Shown here piece after piece: positions 9,770-19,505 of a stretch of DNA of 64,000 nucleotides. The translations under genes and the position numbers were made by a program. Source of the DNA: Archaeoglobales archaeon. GTDB lineage: Archaea; Halobacteriota; Archaeoglobi; Archaeoglobales; Archaeoglobaceae. Every line of letters begins with the position of its first letter. The first letter of the stretch is position 1. The stretch is from the NCBI GenBank assembly GCA_011605865.1, contig JAAOZI010000012.1, positions 1 to 64,000 on the forward strand. The letters run 5' to 3'. The notes under the pieces were generated by a model. That model searched no databases. It worked only from the letters and a program-made list of their open reading frames with translations, and had not been told where the DNA came from.

Positions 9770-10153
9770 ATGAAATTGATTTTTTTAATTATTTTTATAT
9801 TATTTGTTCTTTTATCAGAACTGGGAAAGATCATATGCCTAGAAACAAGAGATAATGTTACAAAAATTCCAACAAGCAAACTAGAACTCGAATTCAGACA
9901 TTCTATGTATGGAGGGTGCATAACTTTGTTCGTACAAGTTTCTAATAACAAACTGTTCATAGAAAAGATCTCAAGCGACGATGAAGCCTCGATTTCATAC
10001 TATACTGATCAATACTTCTTTAGAGACGGAAGGTTCTTCGCAGAGATCAAAGAGGAGAGGAGTGAAATTTTGGTAAATGATGGCTGGAAACTGAAGTTTG
10101 GAAACGAAGAGATTGTTACAAAATACTTGACAAAAATATTCATTTGCGGGTGA
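9770..10153 (+). CDS. DUF1850-like TRAP-associated protein
   Basis: 127 aa, N-terminal hydrophobic anchor, LEFRHSMYGGCITLFVQV; position between TAXI receptor and permease is typical. Confidence 0.6.
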   Translation: MKLIFLIIFILFVLLSELGKIICLETRDNVTKIPTSKLELEFRHSMYGGCITLFVQVSNNKLFIEKISSDDEASISYYTDQYFFRDGRFFAEIKEERSEILVNDGWKLKFGNEEIVTKYLTKIFICG

Positions 10154-10157
10154 TCTA

Positions 10158-12199
10158 ATGAGTTTAGCAAGATATTTTGGAGGATTACTGGCATTTTACA
10201 GTATTTTTATTCTCTTTTACCCCGATCTCATTCCATACCTAACTTGGCTTCCAACTAGCATTAGATACTGTTTCGACCAAATTCATCTTATTAGAGGCAT
10301 TCACTTAATGCTCTGCATATCTGCTCTGGCCTTTCTTGCTTACGGCAAAAAAACGAGTTTTTTAGGAAACGCCATATTATCGGTGATGTCTTTACCCTGT
10401 GCAATAATCCTCTCACTTGTAATAAAAAATCCTGCAACCTCTTTTATGATCTTTCTTCTCTGGTTCGCAACATTTCCACTCGATGCGATCTTTCAGCTAT
10501 AAAAAAGCAGGTAAACTGGAAGTTCATAATTCTCCTGCTTTATCTTCCTGCTACTATTTACTTAATAATCGATTATGAAAAAATAATATACAGAATCGTT
10601 TTTCCAACAGATCTAGATGTTCTAGTAGGATGGACAATGATTCTGCTTCTTCTATATGCCACAAACATCAAAATAGGCTGGCCTCTACCGGCAATTGTTC
10701 TAGTCTTCCTCAATTATACCCTCTTCGGTAGCAATATTCCTCCCCCTATAGGCCACAATTTTAGAGACATTCCCCTAGCAATCGGAAAAAGCTGGATGGA
10801 AACGGAAGCAGGAATATTCGGTTTGCCACTTGGGGTTTCTGCAGGGTATATAGTTTACTTTACAATTCTCGGCGGCGTTTTGCAAGCAATAGGTATAACC
10901 AAATTTATATCCGAATTTGCCTCGGCTTTTCTAGGTAGATCTCCTCAAGATGTTGGGAGAGCTACAACTGTCTATTCCGCTGTTATGGGAATGGTTTCCG
11001 GCTCAGGTGTTGCTGTCACAACTACTGTTGCAACAACGATGCTCCCCTCGTTCAGAAAGGCTGGTTATGATGACAAATTTTCCTCAGCCTTCATAGCTGG
11101 TACGGGAACGGCGGCGCTAATAACTCCGCCAGTTCTAGGAGCTGCAGCCTTCATAATGATGGAAGTGATAGGGGTAGACTACAAGACTTTAATAGTGATG
11201 ACAATTCTACCGGCTCTCCTTTATTATCTATCCCTCCAGATTTATCTCGAGCTATTCACAAAAAAGCATAGGTTAACCAAACTAAGTGATGTTGAAAAAA
11301 GAAGGAAAAAGGATGTTATAAGGGAACTTTACATGCTACTACCGATTGCAATTCTGATCTATATGATTTTCCAAGGCTACACGATCGCAATGTCTGCTGT
11401 CACAGCGATATTTGTCTCTTGTCTAATCGGTTTAGTGAGGAGAGTAAAAATTCGAGATCTCCTGAAAGGTTTTAGCGATGGAGCTCTAGATGTGATACCA
11501 GTTGCCCTAGCGTGTGCGTGCGCTGGAATAATCCTGCATTCACTCCTAGTTACGGGACTTGGGATGAAAATAGAAGAGATAGTGCGCTTCATAAGTGCTG
11601 GAAATTACTACATATCCCTACTTCTTCTTGCAATCTTTACCCTTATTCTCGGTATGGGCGTACCACCAACTGCAAGTTACGTTATAGTATCAGCTTTGGT
11701 AATTCCGGCAACTGTTAAGCTTGCAATAGCACAAGGATTTCCTGAGGTTGTTGCCCACTACAGCGTTCACGTTTTTGCCTTCTATTACGCAATCCTTGCA
11801 GACGTAACCCCTCCCGTTGCACTCGCAGCTTATGCGGCAGCAGCTGTAGCAGGACAAAATCCCCTCAGAGTTGCAGTTGTCGCAGCAAAAATTGCCATAA
11901 TAAAGTACCTAATAGCCTTTTCATTTGTATTAGCTCCTGCTGGCTCTGCTTTGCTTATCGTTCTACATCTTAACAATCCGGCAGAAATAGTGATAAGAGC
12001 AGTCCTAATATCTGTTTCTGTAATCGCAATTAACAGTGCAACAGTAGGGTACTTCAGGAGAAATCTGAACATTTTAAAGAGAACGGTTCTCTTTGTTGCG
12101 GGAATCATGCTAATAATCCCACTAACGCTCACTAATGTTCTAGGATTAATTCTAGTGGCTTTGATGCTTGTTCCAGAGTTTCGTAGAAGTCCTAGTTAA
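10158..12199 (+). CDS. TRAP transporter 4TM/12TM fused permease, reading frame broken at a 6-A run (about 10501-10506)
   Basis: ORF 10158-10502 (4TM part) and the frame that is open through 10502-10636 into ORF 10637-12199 (12TM DctM-like: GMVSGSGVAVTTTVATTMLPSFRKAGYD, GTGTAALITPPVLGAAAFIM, LGMGVPPTASYVI). Confidence 0.85.
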
Positions 12200-12267
12200 T
12201 CTATTTTTTGGTCATTCATTGCCGAAAAACTTATTAAATAAAATTCAAAAGAATCTTCGGTGAGAAG

Positions 12268-13452
12268 ATGTTTAGAGGTGTTGACTTCTACGGGATAGAT
12301 GAACTCCTCACAGAGGAGGAGAGGCTTATAAGAAATTCTGTAAGAGAATTCCTAGAAAAAGAGATAGCCCCATTGGTTGCCGAAGCATGGCATAAAGAGG
12401 AGCCGCTAAATTTTAGAGAAATTGGAAAAAAATTCGGCGAACTAGGAATGCTAGGGCCTTTTATTCCTGAAGAATACGGTTGCCCGGGAATGAACTACAC
12501 ATCCTTTGGTCTCATCTGCCAAGAAGTGGAGAGAATCGATAGTGCCCTGAGAAGCTTCGTGGCAGTCACATCTGGTCTTGTGATGTATCCAATATGGAAA
12601 TTCGGGAGTGAGGAACAGAAAAAGAAGTATCTTCCAAAACTCGCAAAAGGAGAAATAATAGGCTGTTTTGGGATGACTGAACCCAACGTTGGTAGCGATC
12701 CGGCCAGCATGGAAACAAACGCTAGAAAGGAAGGAGACGAGTGGATTCTTAACGGAACCAAGACTTGGATCAGTGAAGCGGAAATTGCAGATATAGCAAT
12801 CGTTTGGGCAAGAGATCTCGGAGATGGAAGAATAAAGGGCTTCATTGTCGAAAAAGGAATGAAAGGATTCAAACAGTCAGCTATTAAGAAAAAAGGCTCG
12901 ATGAGGGCTGGTGACGTTGGAGAGCTTTATCTGAGTGACTGCAGGGTTCCAGAAGAGAACAGGCTGCCAAATGCTATCGGCCTGAGACCCGCTCTCAGTT
13001 GTCTCGATCAGGCGAGATTTGGTATTTCTTGGGGCGCAATAGGCGCGGCAATGGATTGCTACGAGACAGCATTGAACTATGCAAAAAACAGAAAACAATT
13101 CGGGGCCCCCATCGCATCCTATCAGCTAATCCAAGCTAAGCTTGTGGATATGCTAACAGAGATAACAAAAGGACAACTCGTTGCTTGGAGGCTCGGAAAA
13201 CTGATGGATGAAGGAAAAGCAACTCCAGAACAGATATCATTTGCAAAGAGAAACAATGTAAGAGTTGCGAGATTCTGTGCACGGACAGCAAGAGAAATAC
13301 TCGGAGCTAATGGAATAAGTCTCGATTATTCGCCGATAAGACATATGGCAAATATAGAGAGCGTTTACACGTATGAAGGGACAGATGACATTCACACCCT
13401 AATTCTCGGTAGATACATAACTGGAATTCAGGCATTCAGGAGGGAGTTGTGA
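12268..13452 (+). CDS. Glutaryl-CoA dehydrogenase-like acyl-CoA dehydrogenase
   Basis: GCFGMTEPNVGSDPASMETNARKEGDEWILNGTKTWISEAEIADIAIVWAR; NIESVYTYEGTDDIHTLILGRYITGIQAF closely resembles the human GCDH C-terminus as remembered. Confidence 0.88.
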   Translation: MFRGVDFYGIDELLTEEERLIRNSVREFLEKEIAPLVAEAWHKEEPLNFREIGKKFGELGMLGPFIPEEYGCPGMNYTSFGLICQEVERIDSALRSFVAVTSGLVMYPIWKFGSEEQKKKYLPKLAKGEIIGCFGMTEPNVGSDPASMETNARKEGDEWILNGTKTWISEAEIADIAIVWARDLGDGRIKGFIVEKGMKGFKQSAIKKKGSMRAGDVGELYLSDCRVPEENRLPNAIGLRPALSCLDQARFGISWGAIGAAMDCYETALNYAKNRKQFGAPIASYQLIQAKLVDMLTEITKGQLVAWRLGKLMDEGKATPEQISFAKRNNVRVARFCARTAREILGANGISLDYSPIRHMANIESVYTYEGTDDIHTLILGRYITGIQAFRREL

Positions 13453-13453
13453 T

Positions 13454-14638
13454 TTGAAACCATTTGAGGACCTACTAATTCTAGAATTAGCACAGGCTGT
13501 AGCTGGGCCTTATATTGGAACCCTCCTTGCAGACCTTGGAGCCGAGGTTATACACATAGAAAGACCAAAGATCGGCGATCTTGCTAGGCATTGGATACCT
13601 ATAAGAGGGGATCTAAGCTTTTATTTCGCAGTCGTGAACAGAAACAAAAAATCCATGACACTAGATTTAAAGAGTAGTGAAGGAAGGGAAATTTTTCTAA
13701 AGTTAGCAGAGAAAGCAGATGTTATAATAGAAAACTTCGTACCTGGTGTCGTTGAGTCTCTCGGCGTTGGCTACGAAGTTGTGAAAAAAATAAATCCAAA
13801 AGTCATCTACTGTCACGTTTCAGGATTCGGTCAGGATGGTCCATATCGCGATCGACCTGCCTTTGATCAGCTGATACAGGGAGAGGCAGGGATAATAAGC
13901 TACACTGGTACAAAAGAGACCCCCTGCAAGATAAATGTACCAATTACAGATATCCTAGCAGCAATGTATGGAGTTTACGCCATTCTCGCCGCTCTTTTGC
14001 GCAGAGAGAGAACGGGAGAAGGGGCTGAAATAGATATTTCGCTCTTTGATTGCGCAGTTACCATGATGACCAATCTGATGAATATGGTCCTAGTAGAGGG
14101 GATGAAGGACGAGGATTTGAGAATGGAGACAAAATATTTCCTTGCAACACCCTACGAACCGTATCCAGCCGGCGACGGAAAGCTCTTAAATATAGTTGTG
14201 GCCACAGAATGGCACTGGGAAGCTTTTTGCAAATCCGTGGGTTTGGAAAACCTGCTAAAAGATGAGAGATTTAAAACAAACCAGCAGAGACTTAAGCATA
14301 GAGAAGAACTTGAGAAGATCATAATTGAAAAACTTAAGGAAAAATCAAGAGACGAATGGATAGAAATCCTTTTAAAGGCTGGAGTTCCGTGCGGAGCAGT
14401 TAACGAGATAAAAGAAGTGATAAACCACCCACAGACTATAGCCAGAAATGTAATTGCCGAAATCGATTATCCCGGACTGGGTAAGATAAAAACCTTTAAC
14501 AATCCTGTAAAGATATCTGGAATCCGATTTTCGGTCCAAAGGCCGCCTAAACTAGGCGAGCATACAGAAGAAATTCTTAAAAAGCTGGGATACTCGACTG
14601 AGGAAATAAAAAAGCTCAAAGAGAAGAATATAGTATGA
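13454..14638 (+). CDS. Class III (CaiB/BaiF, SUGCT-like) CoA-transferase
   Basis: LELAQAVAGPYIGTLLADLGAEVIHIERP...NRNKKSMTLDLKSSEGREIFLKLAEKADVIIENFVPGV...GFGQDGPYRDRPAFD. Confidence 0.93.
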   Translation: MKPFEDLLILELAQAVAGPYIGTLLADLGAEVIHIERPKIGDLARHWIPIRGDLSFYFAVVNRNKKSMTLDLKSSEGREIFLKLAEKADVIIENFVPGVVESLGVGYEVVKKINPKVIYCHVSGFGQDGPYRDRPAFDQLIQGEAGIISYTGTKETPCKINVPITDILAAMYGVYAILAALLRRERTGEGAEIDISLFDCAVTMMTNLMNMVLVEGMKDEDLRMETKYFLATPYEPYPAGDGKLLNIVVATEWHWEAFCKSVGLENLLKDERFKTNQQRLKHREELEKIIIEKLKEKSRDEWIEILLKAGVPCGAVNEIKEVINHPQTIARNVIAEIDYPGLGKIKTFNNPVKISGIRFSVQRPPKLGEHTEEILKKLGYSTEEIKKLKEKNIV

Positions 14639-14675
14639 TTATGAGGGCAAGGTATAAATAACTTCGCGACAAAGA

Positions 14676-15389
14676 GTGTCAATGGAAAAGCTCCTATTTA
14701 AGAAAGGTATATCTACTGGAATTTCTCTTCTTGACAAGAGATTAGATGGCGGGCTACCTGCTGGTAGCTTTGTATGCCTTTATGCCGATCCCATTGCAAT
14801 GCCGGAAACTTTCCTTTATCATTTGGCAAGTTCATCTAAAAGCTACTACATAACAACAAACCGCCCGGCTAAATATGTCATAAGAGATATGGAAATTTTG
14901 CGATTTAGAACGAAGGATATTACATTCATCGACGTATTTTCACAGTATTTCCTAAATGAATATGGGCAGTTTGTTGTCGAAGACAGATACAGAGACAAAG
15001 AAATCTTCGATTTTCTAGCCGATAGATTCCAAAGCATGAATAATAATGAAGACTACGTCGTCGTTCTCGACAGCCTTTCATTCTTCCTAAACCTACAAGT
15101 GGAGTGGGGCCTCAAAGAATGGTTGTTGAATAGGCTTTATTCCATCGCAAAGGAAAAAAATACTGTAGTATGTGCTTATATGATCAAAAAATTCCATCCA
15201 GAGAACATCGTTTACAGAGTCCTCGATCTATCAGACGTGGTTATGAACGTTGAAGCAGAAAGAATTGGAGAAAAAATTGTAATGAAGTTTGCTCTCCCAA
15301 AGATTAGGGGTAAAAAGCCGATAACCGAGTTCTACAGGTTCACAATCGATGAAGGAATACAGATAGATACTTCAAGAGATATTGCCTAA
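14676..15389 (+). CDS. RAD55/KaiC-like RecA-superfamily protein with degenerate Walker A
   Basis: GISLLDKRLDGGLPAGSFVCLYADPIAMPETFLYHLA aligns with the KaiC/RAD55 P-loop region but lacks GKT/S; DYVVVLDSLSFFL is Walker-B like. Confidence 0.7.
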   Translation: MSMEKLLFKKGISTGISLLDKRLDGGLPAGSFVCLYADPIAMPETFLYHLASSSKSYYITTNRPAKYVIRDMEILRFRTKDITFIDVFSQYFLNEYGQFVVEDRYRDKEIFDFLADRFQSMNNNEDYVVVLDSLSFFLNLQVEWGLKEWLLNRLYSIAKEKNTVVCAYMIKKFHPENIVYRVLDLSDVVMNVEAERIGEKIVMKFALPKIRGKKPITEFYRFTIDEGIQIDTSRDIA

Positions 15390-15409
15390 AAAGCAAGTGA
15401 GCCATCCCA

Positions 15410-15548
15410 CATTTAAAGGCGAGGCTTCCGTGTTAAGGCTTTAACGCTTCTTTATCCGGTTCAAAGCCAAGCTCCATGTCTCTGTTAAAAGGGCTACGTT
15501 GCAGCCTCATCTTGGGCAACTGAAGGGCGAGGTTTTCGGTTATAAAAA
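15410..15548 (+). repeat. Interspersed repeat copy 1 (catttaaaggcgaggcttcc...ttcggttataaaa)
   Basis: Both ends match the reverse complement of 55757-55923; 5' end also matches 27335-27385. Confidence 0.7.
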
Positions 15549-15574
15549 ACTGAGATTTTTAGAGAACCTTTTAA

Positions 15575-16321
15575 CTAGCATTCGCATTTGAAGCTGAGAT
15601 CAGCGACACTATTCTTTAGAATTCCGATCTTCTCTATTTCCACTTCGACTAAATCCCCTTTTTTAAGCATTCCAACACCGGCCGGTGTTCCGGTTGCAAT
15701 TACATCGCCCGCCTCCAGCGTCATTATTGAAGATACAAATTCCAGTAAAGTAGGGACGTCGAAAATCATACATGAAGTGCTGGATTTTTGCTTAACTTCC
15801 CCATTAACCCTTGTCTCAATTTTAAGTTTCGAGATGTCATCGATCTCCGCTATATATGGGCCTATAGGTGCAAACGTGTCAAAACTCTTAGCTCTTGTCC
15901 ATTGCCCATCTTTTACTTGCAGATCTCTTGCGGTCACATCGTTAAAACAAGTGAAACCTAGAATGTAGTCAATGGCCTTCTCTTTCGAAACATTCTTGCA
16001 CCTCTTTTTTATAACAACCGCAAGTTCACCCTCATAGTCGACTCTCTTTGCAGAATTAGGAATCACTATTGAATCCCCATCGCCTATTACTGCAGTTGGA
16101 GGTTTAAGAAAGATTATGGGTTCGTCCGGAATTGGCAATCCGAGTTCTTCTGCATGATCTGTATAATTCAAGCCAACAGCAATTATCTTGCTCGGTCTTA
16201 CGGGCGGAAGAAACTTCACAGCGCCAATTGGAAATTCCAATGATTCAAAAACAATTTTATTCTTCTGAAGCTCAAAGTATCCCTCGTAAATATTTCCATA
16301 TGCAATAAATCTGCCAATCAT
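15575..16321 (-). CDS. Fumarylacetoacetate hydrolase family protein
   Basis: KIIAVGLNYTDHAEELGLPIPDEPIIFLKPPTAVIGDGDSIVIP...VDYEGELAVVI...GDVIATGTPAGVGML. Confidence 0.93.
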   Translation of the reverse strand: MIGRFIAYGNIYEGYFELQKNKIVFESLEFPIGAVKFLPPVRPSKIIAVGLNYTDHAEELGLPIPDEPIIFLKPPTAVIGDGDSIVIPNSAKRVDYEGELAVVIKKRCKNVSKEKAIDYILGFTCFNDVTARDLQVKDGQWTRAKSFDTFAPIGPYIAEIDDISKLKIETRVNGEVKQKSSTSCMIFDVPTLLEFVSSIMTLEAGDVIATGTPAGVGMLKKGDLVEVEIEKIGILKNSVADLSFKCEC

Positions 16322-16845
16322 ATCAGCACTCCGACTTCCTTCTTAAAAGCCTCAACTTGTTCCTTGTTTATATCCACAAAGATGACTTTTTTCAGTCTAG
16401 TCCCGGATTCTATGTGTTTTCTCAACTCCTCTACCATTATCTTCGCAACCAGATCTTTCTGCAATCCACCAACTCCGGTTCCTAATGCTGGAAATGCTAT
16501 GCTCTCAATTCCAAGTTCTTCAGCTTTTTTCAGAGCGGCTTTCATTGCCAGCCTCACTTTTTGTTCGTCTGTTTTGAAGTCGAGCTCCATCGTTGGAGCA
16601 TGAATCACGAACTTTGCCTTCAATTTTCCGGCTGAAGTTACAACTGCTTCTCCAATTTTTATGGGTCCCTTTTTTACAGCTTCCTCTTCTATTTCCTTTC
16701 CCCCAGCTCTCTTTATAGCTCCTGCCACTCCTCCACCCATGTAAAGATGCGTGTTTGCAGCATTGACAATTGCATCGACTTCAAGTTTTGTTATATCCCC
16801 ATGTACGACTTCAATAGCAACCCCTCGGAACATAGAAATACTCAA
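16318..16845 (-). CDS. Macro domain protein (ADP-ribose binding/hydrolase)
   Basis: VVHGDITKLEVDAIVNAANTHLYMGGGVAGAIKRAGG; FPALGTGVGG. Confidence 0.95.
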   Translation of the reverse strand: MSISMFRGVAIEVVHGDITKLEVDAIVNAANTHLYMGGGVAGAIKRAGGKEIEEEAVKKGPIKIGEAVVTSAGKLKAKFVIHAPTMELDFKTDEQKVRLAMKAALKKAEELGIESIAFPALGTGVGGLQKDLVAKIMVEELRKHIESGTRLKKVIFVDINKEQVEAFKKEVGVLI

Positions 16846-16849
16846 TTGC

Positions 16850-18457
16850 TCAGCTAAAAAGCTTTCTCCATTCCAAATATCCGTCCCGCTGTTTTACATA
16901 GTTCAAAAATCTCGAAAGGAGTAGATTTTTACCTTCAAGATTTTTAGCATTTCCTATTGCAATAAACTTGCTCCTCGCTCTTGTTAGTGCTACATTGAAA
17001 AGCCTTTTATCAGACGGAAAATAGAAATTCTTCGTTGCTGTTATAGAATAAATTATGACCTCCTTTTCTCTTCCCTGATAACTATGGACCGTGCTTACTT
17101 CGCATCCAATTCCAAAATCCTCAAGCATCTGACTTATCAGTTCTCTTTGCCTCACATAAGGAGTTATTATTCCCACCTCGTTTTCATCCAAGACGCTGAC
17201 CAGTTCATCACAAATTTCGACCACTATTTCAGCCTCAACTTCGTTTATCTTCGAAGATCCAACTTTTCTTTCTTCACCCTCGCAATCTATAAAAACGAGG
17301 GGTCTCATGGGATCACCAATTTTCGGAATCGTAGTCTCTATTTTCGGAATTTTGATATTTCTACACCTCTCGTCAATTTCAAGTCTGCCGTATATTTCTT
17401 TAGCCGAAAAATAGATTATTTCAGAATTGCATCTATAATGTTTTCTAAGCCAAAGAGCTTTTCGGTACTTTTCGTATAAATGATTGAAAGCTGAAAACTT
17501 GTATGAATTCGGAATGTTTATTTCGTAAACGGGAGGAAGCTGGTATGGATCCCCGACTACAACCGCTTTTTTTGCCTTTTCTAGAGCTATTAGGGCTGTC
17601 GAAAGGCAAGTGTTGCTCGCCTCGTCGATTATAACCGTATCAAAATTGAAGTTTCTAACAACACTCATAGCTCCTTTTAGAATTGTCGCTCCAACCGTTA
17701 TCTTTCCCTTTTTGAGAATTTCTTCCTGCATTCTAATTATTTCCCTGTAGGCATTAGCTATCCTACTCGCAAAATCCTCGTAATTCTTAAAATCTATTTG
17801 AGAGAGAATTCTAGCTTCCAGACTATGTTTCTTAGCATCATCAGTTATCTTAGAGGGGTGGCCAATCCTTATAGCTTTTTCCAACTTTTCGAGAACATTG
17901 TCTACAGCAACATTCGTATTAGAAGTTACCCATACTCTCTCGTTCTCGGACAAGAATTTTGCACTTTCGGCAATGAACGTAGTTTTCCCAGAACCTGGTG
18001 GTCCAATTACAAGTAAAATTTCACCCTCCTCAAGCGAGCAAGCTGCCGAGTAGCATTCCTTCTGCCATTTATCTAACCAAGCAGGAGCTTCAACATTCTT
18101 TTTTCCGCTCCAGTATTCAAAATTGAGAATTTCATCCATTCTTTCTAAGGCTTCTCTCCTTAGTGCCAGACTCAGCAGGTTCTCCGCTTCGATTATTCTT
18201 TCACCCTCCATCCTCTCAAACTCCTTTACGGCCAATACAAATCCATTTCTTGTCTTCCTAGCATCTACAACAAAACCAAAAGGAAAAATTCCGTCTTCAA
18301 CCCAAGCAACAGAGTTGCCGGGTTGTATCGCTCCAGATGATAAAATAACAACTATATCCCCCTTCCTTACTATAACTTCGGCTTCATAAACTTCCTTTTC
18401 TAGCAACCTTCTTTCAATCGTTTTCTCGATTTTCTCAAGTATTTCAGAAAGATTCAT
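16850..18457 (-). CDS. IGHMBP2-type SF1 helicase
   Basis: LLVIGPPGSGKTTFIAESAKFL, TVIIDEASNTCLSTALIAL, VVGDPYQLPPV, STVHSYQGREKEVIIYS, NVALTRARSKFIAIGN. Confidence 0.92.
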   Translation of the reverse strand: MNLSEILEKIEKTIERRLLEKEVYEAEVIVRKGDIVVILSSGAIQPGNSVAWVEDGIFPFGFVVDARKTRNGFVLAVKEFERMEGERIIEAENLLSLALRREALERMDEILNFEYWSGKKNVEAPAWLDKWQKECYSAACSLEEGEILLVIGPPGSGKTTFIAESAKFLSENERVWVTSNTNVAVDNVLEKLEKAIRIGHPSKITDDAKKHSLEARILSQIDFKNYEDFASRIANAYREIIRMQEEILKKGKITVGATILKGAMSVVRNFNFDTVIIDEASNTCLSTALIALEKAKKAVVVGDPYQLPPVYEINIPNSYKFSAFNHLYEKYRKALWLRKHYRCNSEIIYFSAKEIYGRLEIDERCRNIKIPKIETTIPKIGDPMRPLVFIDCEGEERKVGSSKINEVEAEIVVEICDELVSVLDENEVGIITPYVRQRELISQMLEDFGIGCEVSTVHSYQGREKEVIIYSITATKNFYFPSDKRLFNVALTRARSKFIAIGNAKNLEGKNLLLSRFLNYVKQRDGYLEWRKLFS

Positions 18458-19458
18458 ACGAGATTTGTGAGCTTCTTACTAGCGATACTATATGCCCTTT
18501 TCATCTCCCCCACGGTCAGCCTTCTAGCGATTTCTGGGTACTCATAAGCCTTGTAAGTAGGGTAATACTGAAACATAAGGTTAAATCTCACATCCCTTCC
18601 AAGATTCTCCGAGACCCACTCAACAACCTTGCTTGTGCAACATTCTATGTGCTCTGGCATTACAAGGTGCCTTATCAGCAATTCACCATTTTCCTTTGCC
18701 CTTAAAAAGTTTCTCTGAACGACTTCCATATATCTCGGCACCTTTGAGTACCTTAGCGCGCACTTATCATTGCCATATTTGAAATCTCCGAGCCAGACAT
18801 CCACAAAGTCTTCTATTATTTCAGCAAGTTCGTTGCTGTGGTACATATTTGAGTTCCAAACAACAGGAATGTTCGACTCAACATAAAGCAAAATTTCAGC
18901 TATTGTGTGAGCGTGCTGATCAGGGTTTCCACCGACGAAATTCACATTTCTACTACCCTGCCTGTATCTTCTGTCAATTATATACGCCAGTTCCTTAGGA
19001 TCCGCGATAAAATCATCGCTGTAAACTATGTCATAGTTCTGACAAAAAACACAGGCAAAGGTGCACCTATTGAAAAAAATTGTGTGCGAAGGAATTAGCT
19101 CAGGCTCCTCACCCATGTGCAGAAACTCGCTGCTGAAATAGCTAACAACCCCACACTTGCAAAATCCTTTTTTCTCATACCTATTTACTTCGCATCTTCT
19201 CTCACAAAACTTGCATTCCTTGAGCATCTCGAAAAGTATGTCTCTCTTTAGATGAAGAAAGGAATATTCTTCGGGCCTCTCTTTAAGAATTTCAACATCA
19301 TTTAAATATTTTCTGAACTCTTTCTTCAAACTAGAATGTATTTCCATCTTCTCTTCAAAACTCTCGGCTTTTTCGGCCGGTATTCTCTTCGCTATCTGAA
19401 ATTTCGCGACAGCCTCGCCAGAATTTATCGCGGTATACCTCTCAAGTCCCCTAACCAC
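18454..19458 (-). CDS. Radical SAM protein (PflA-like, COG1313 type)
   Basis: CKFCERRCEVNRYEKKGFCKCG and radical SAM CxxxCxxC in FFNRCTFACVFCQNYDIVYSD. Confidence 0.9.
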   Translation of the reverse strand: MVRGLERYTAINSGEAVAKFQIAKRIPAEKAESFEEKMEIHSSLKKEFRKYLNDVEILKERPEEYSFLHLKRDILFEMLKECKFCERRCEVNRYEKKGFCKCGVVSYFSSEFLHMGEEPELIPSHTIFFNRCTFACVFCQNYDIVYSDDFIADPKELAYIIDRRYRQGSRNVNFVGGNPDQHAHTIAEILLYVESNIPVVWNSNMYHSNELAEIIEDFVDVWLGDFKYGNDKCALRYSKVPRYMEVVQRNFLRAKENGELLIRHLVMPEHIECCTSKVVEWVSENLGRDVRFNLMFQYYPTYKAYEYPEIARRLTVGEMKRAYSIASKKLTNLV

Positions 19459-19505
19459 GTAAAAAATTGGTTAAAATAGAGATAAATTCTTTGCCCTCTC
19501 CCTTC

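Noticed and set aside
15420-15540. Considered a structured ncRNA
   Set aside because: Better explained as an interspersed repeat because both ends recur at 55.8 kb.
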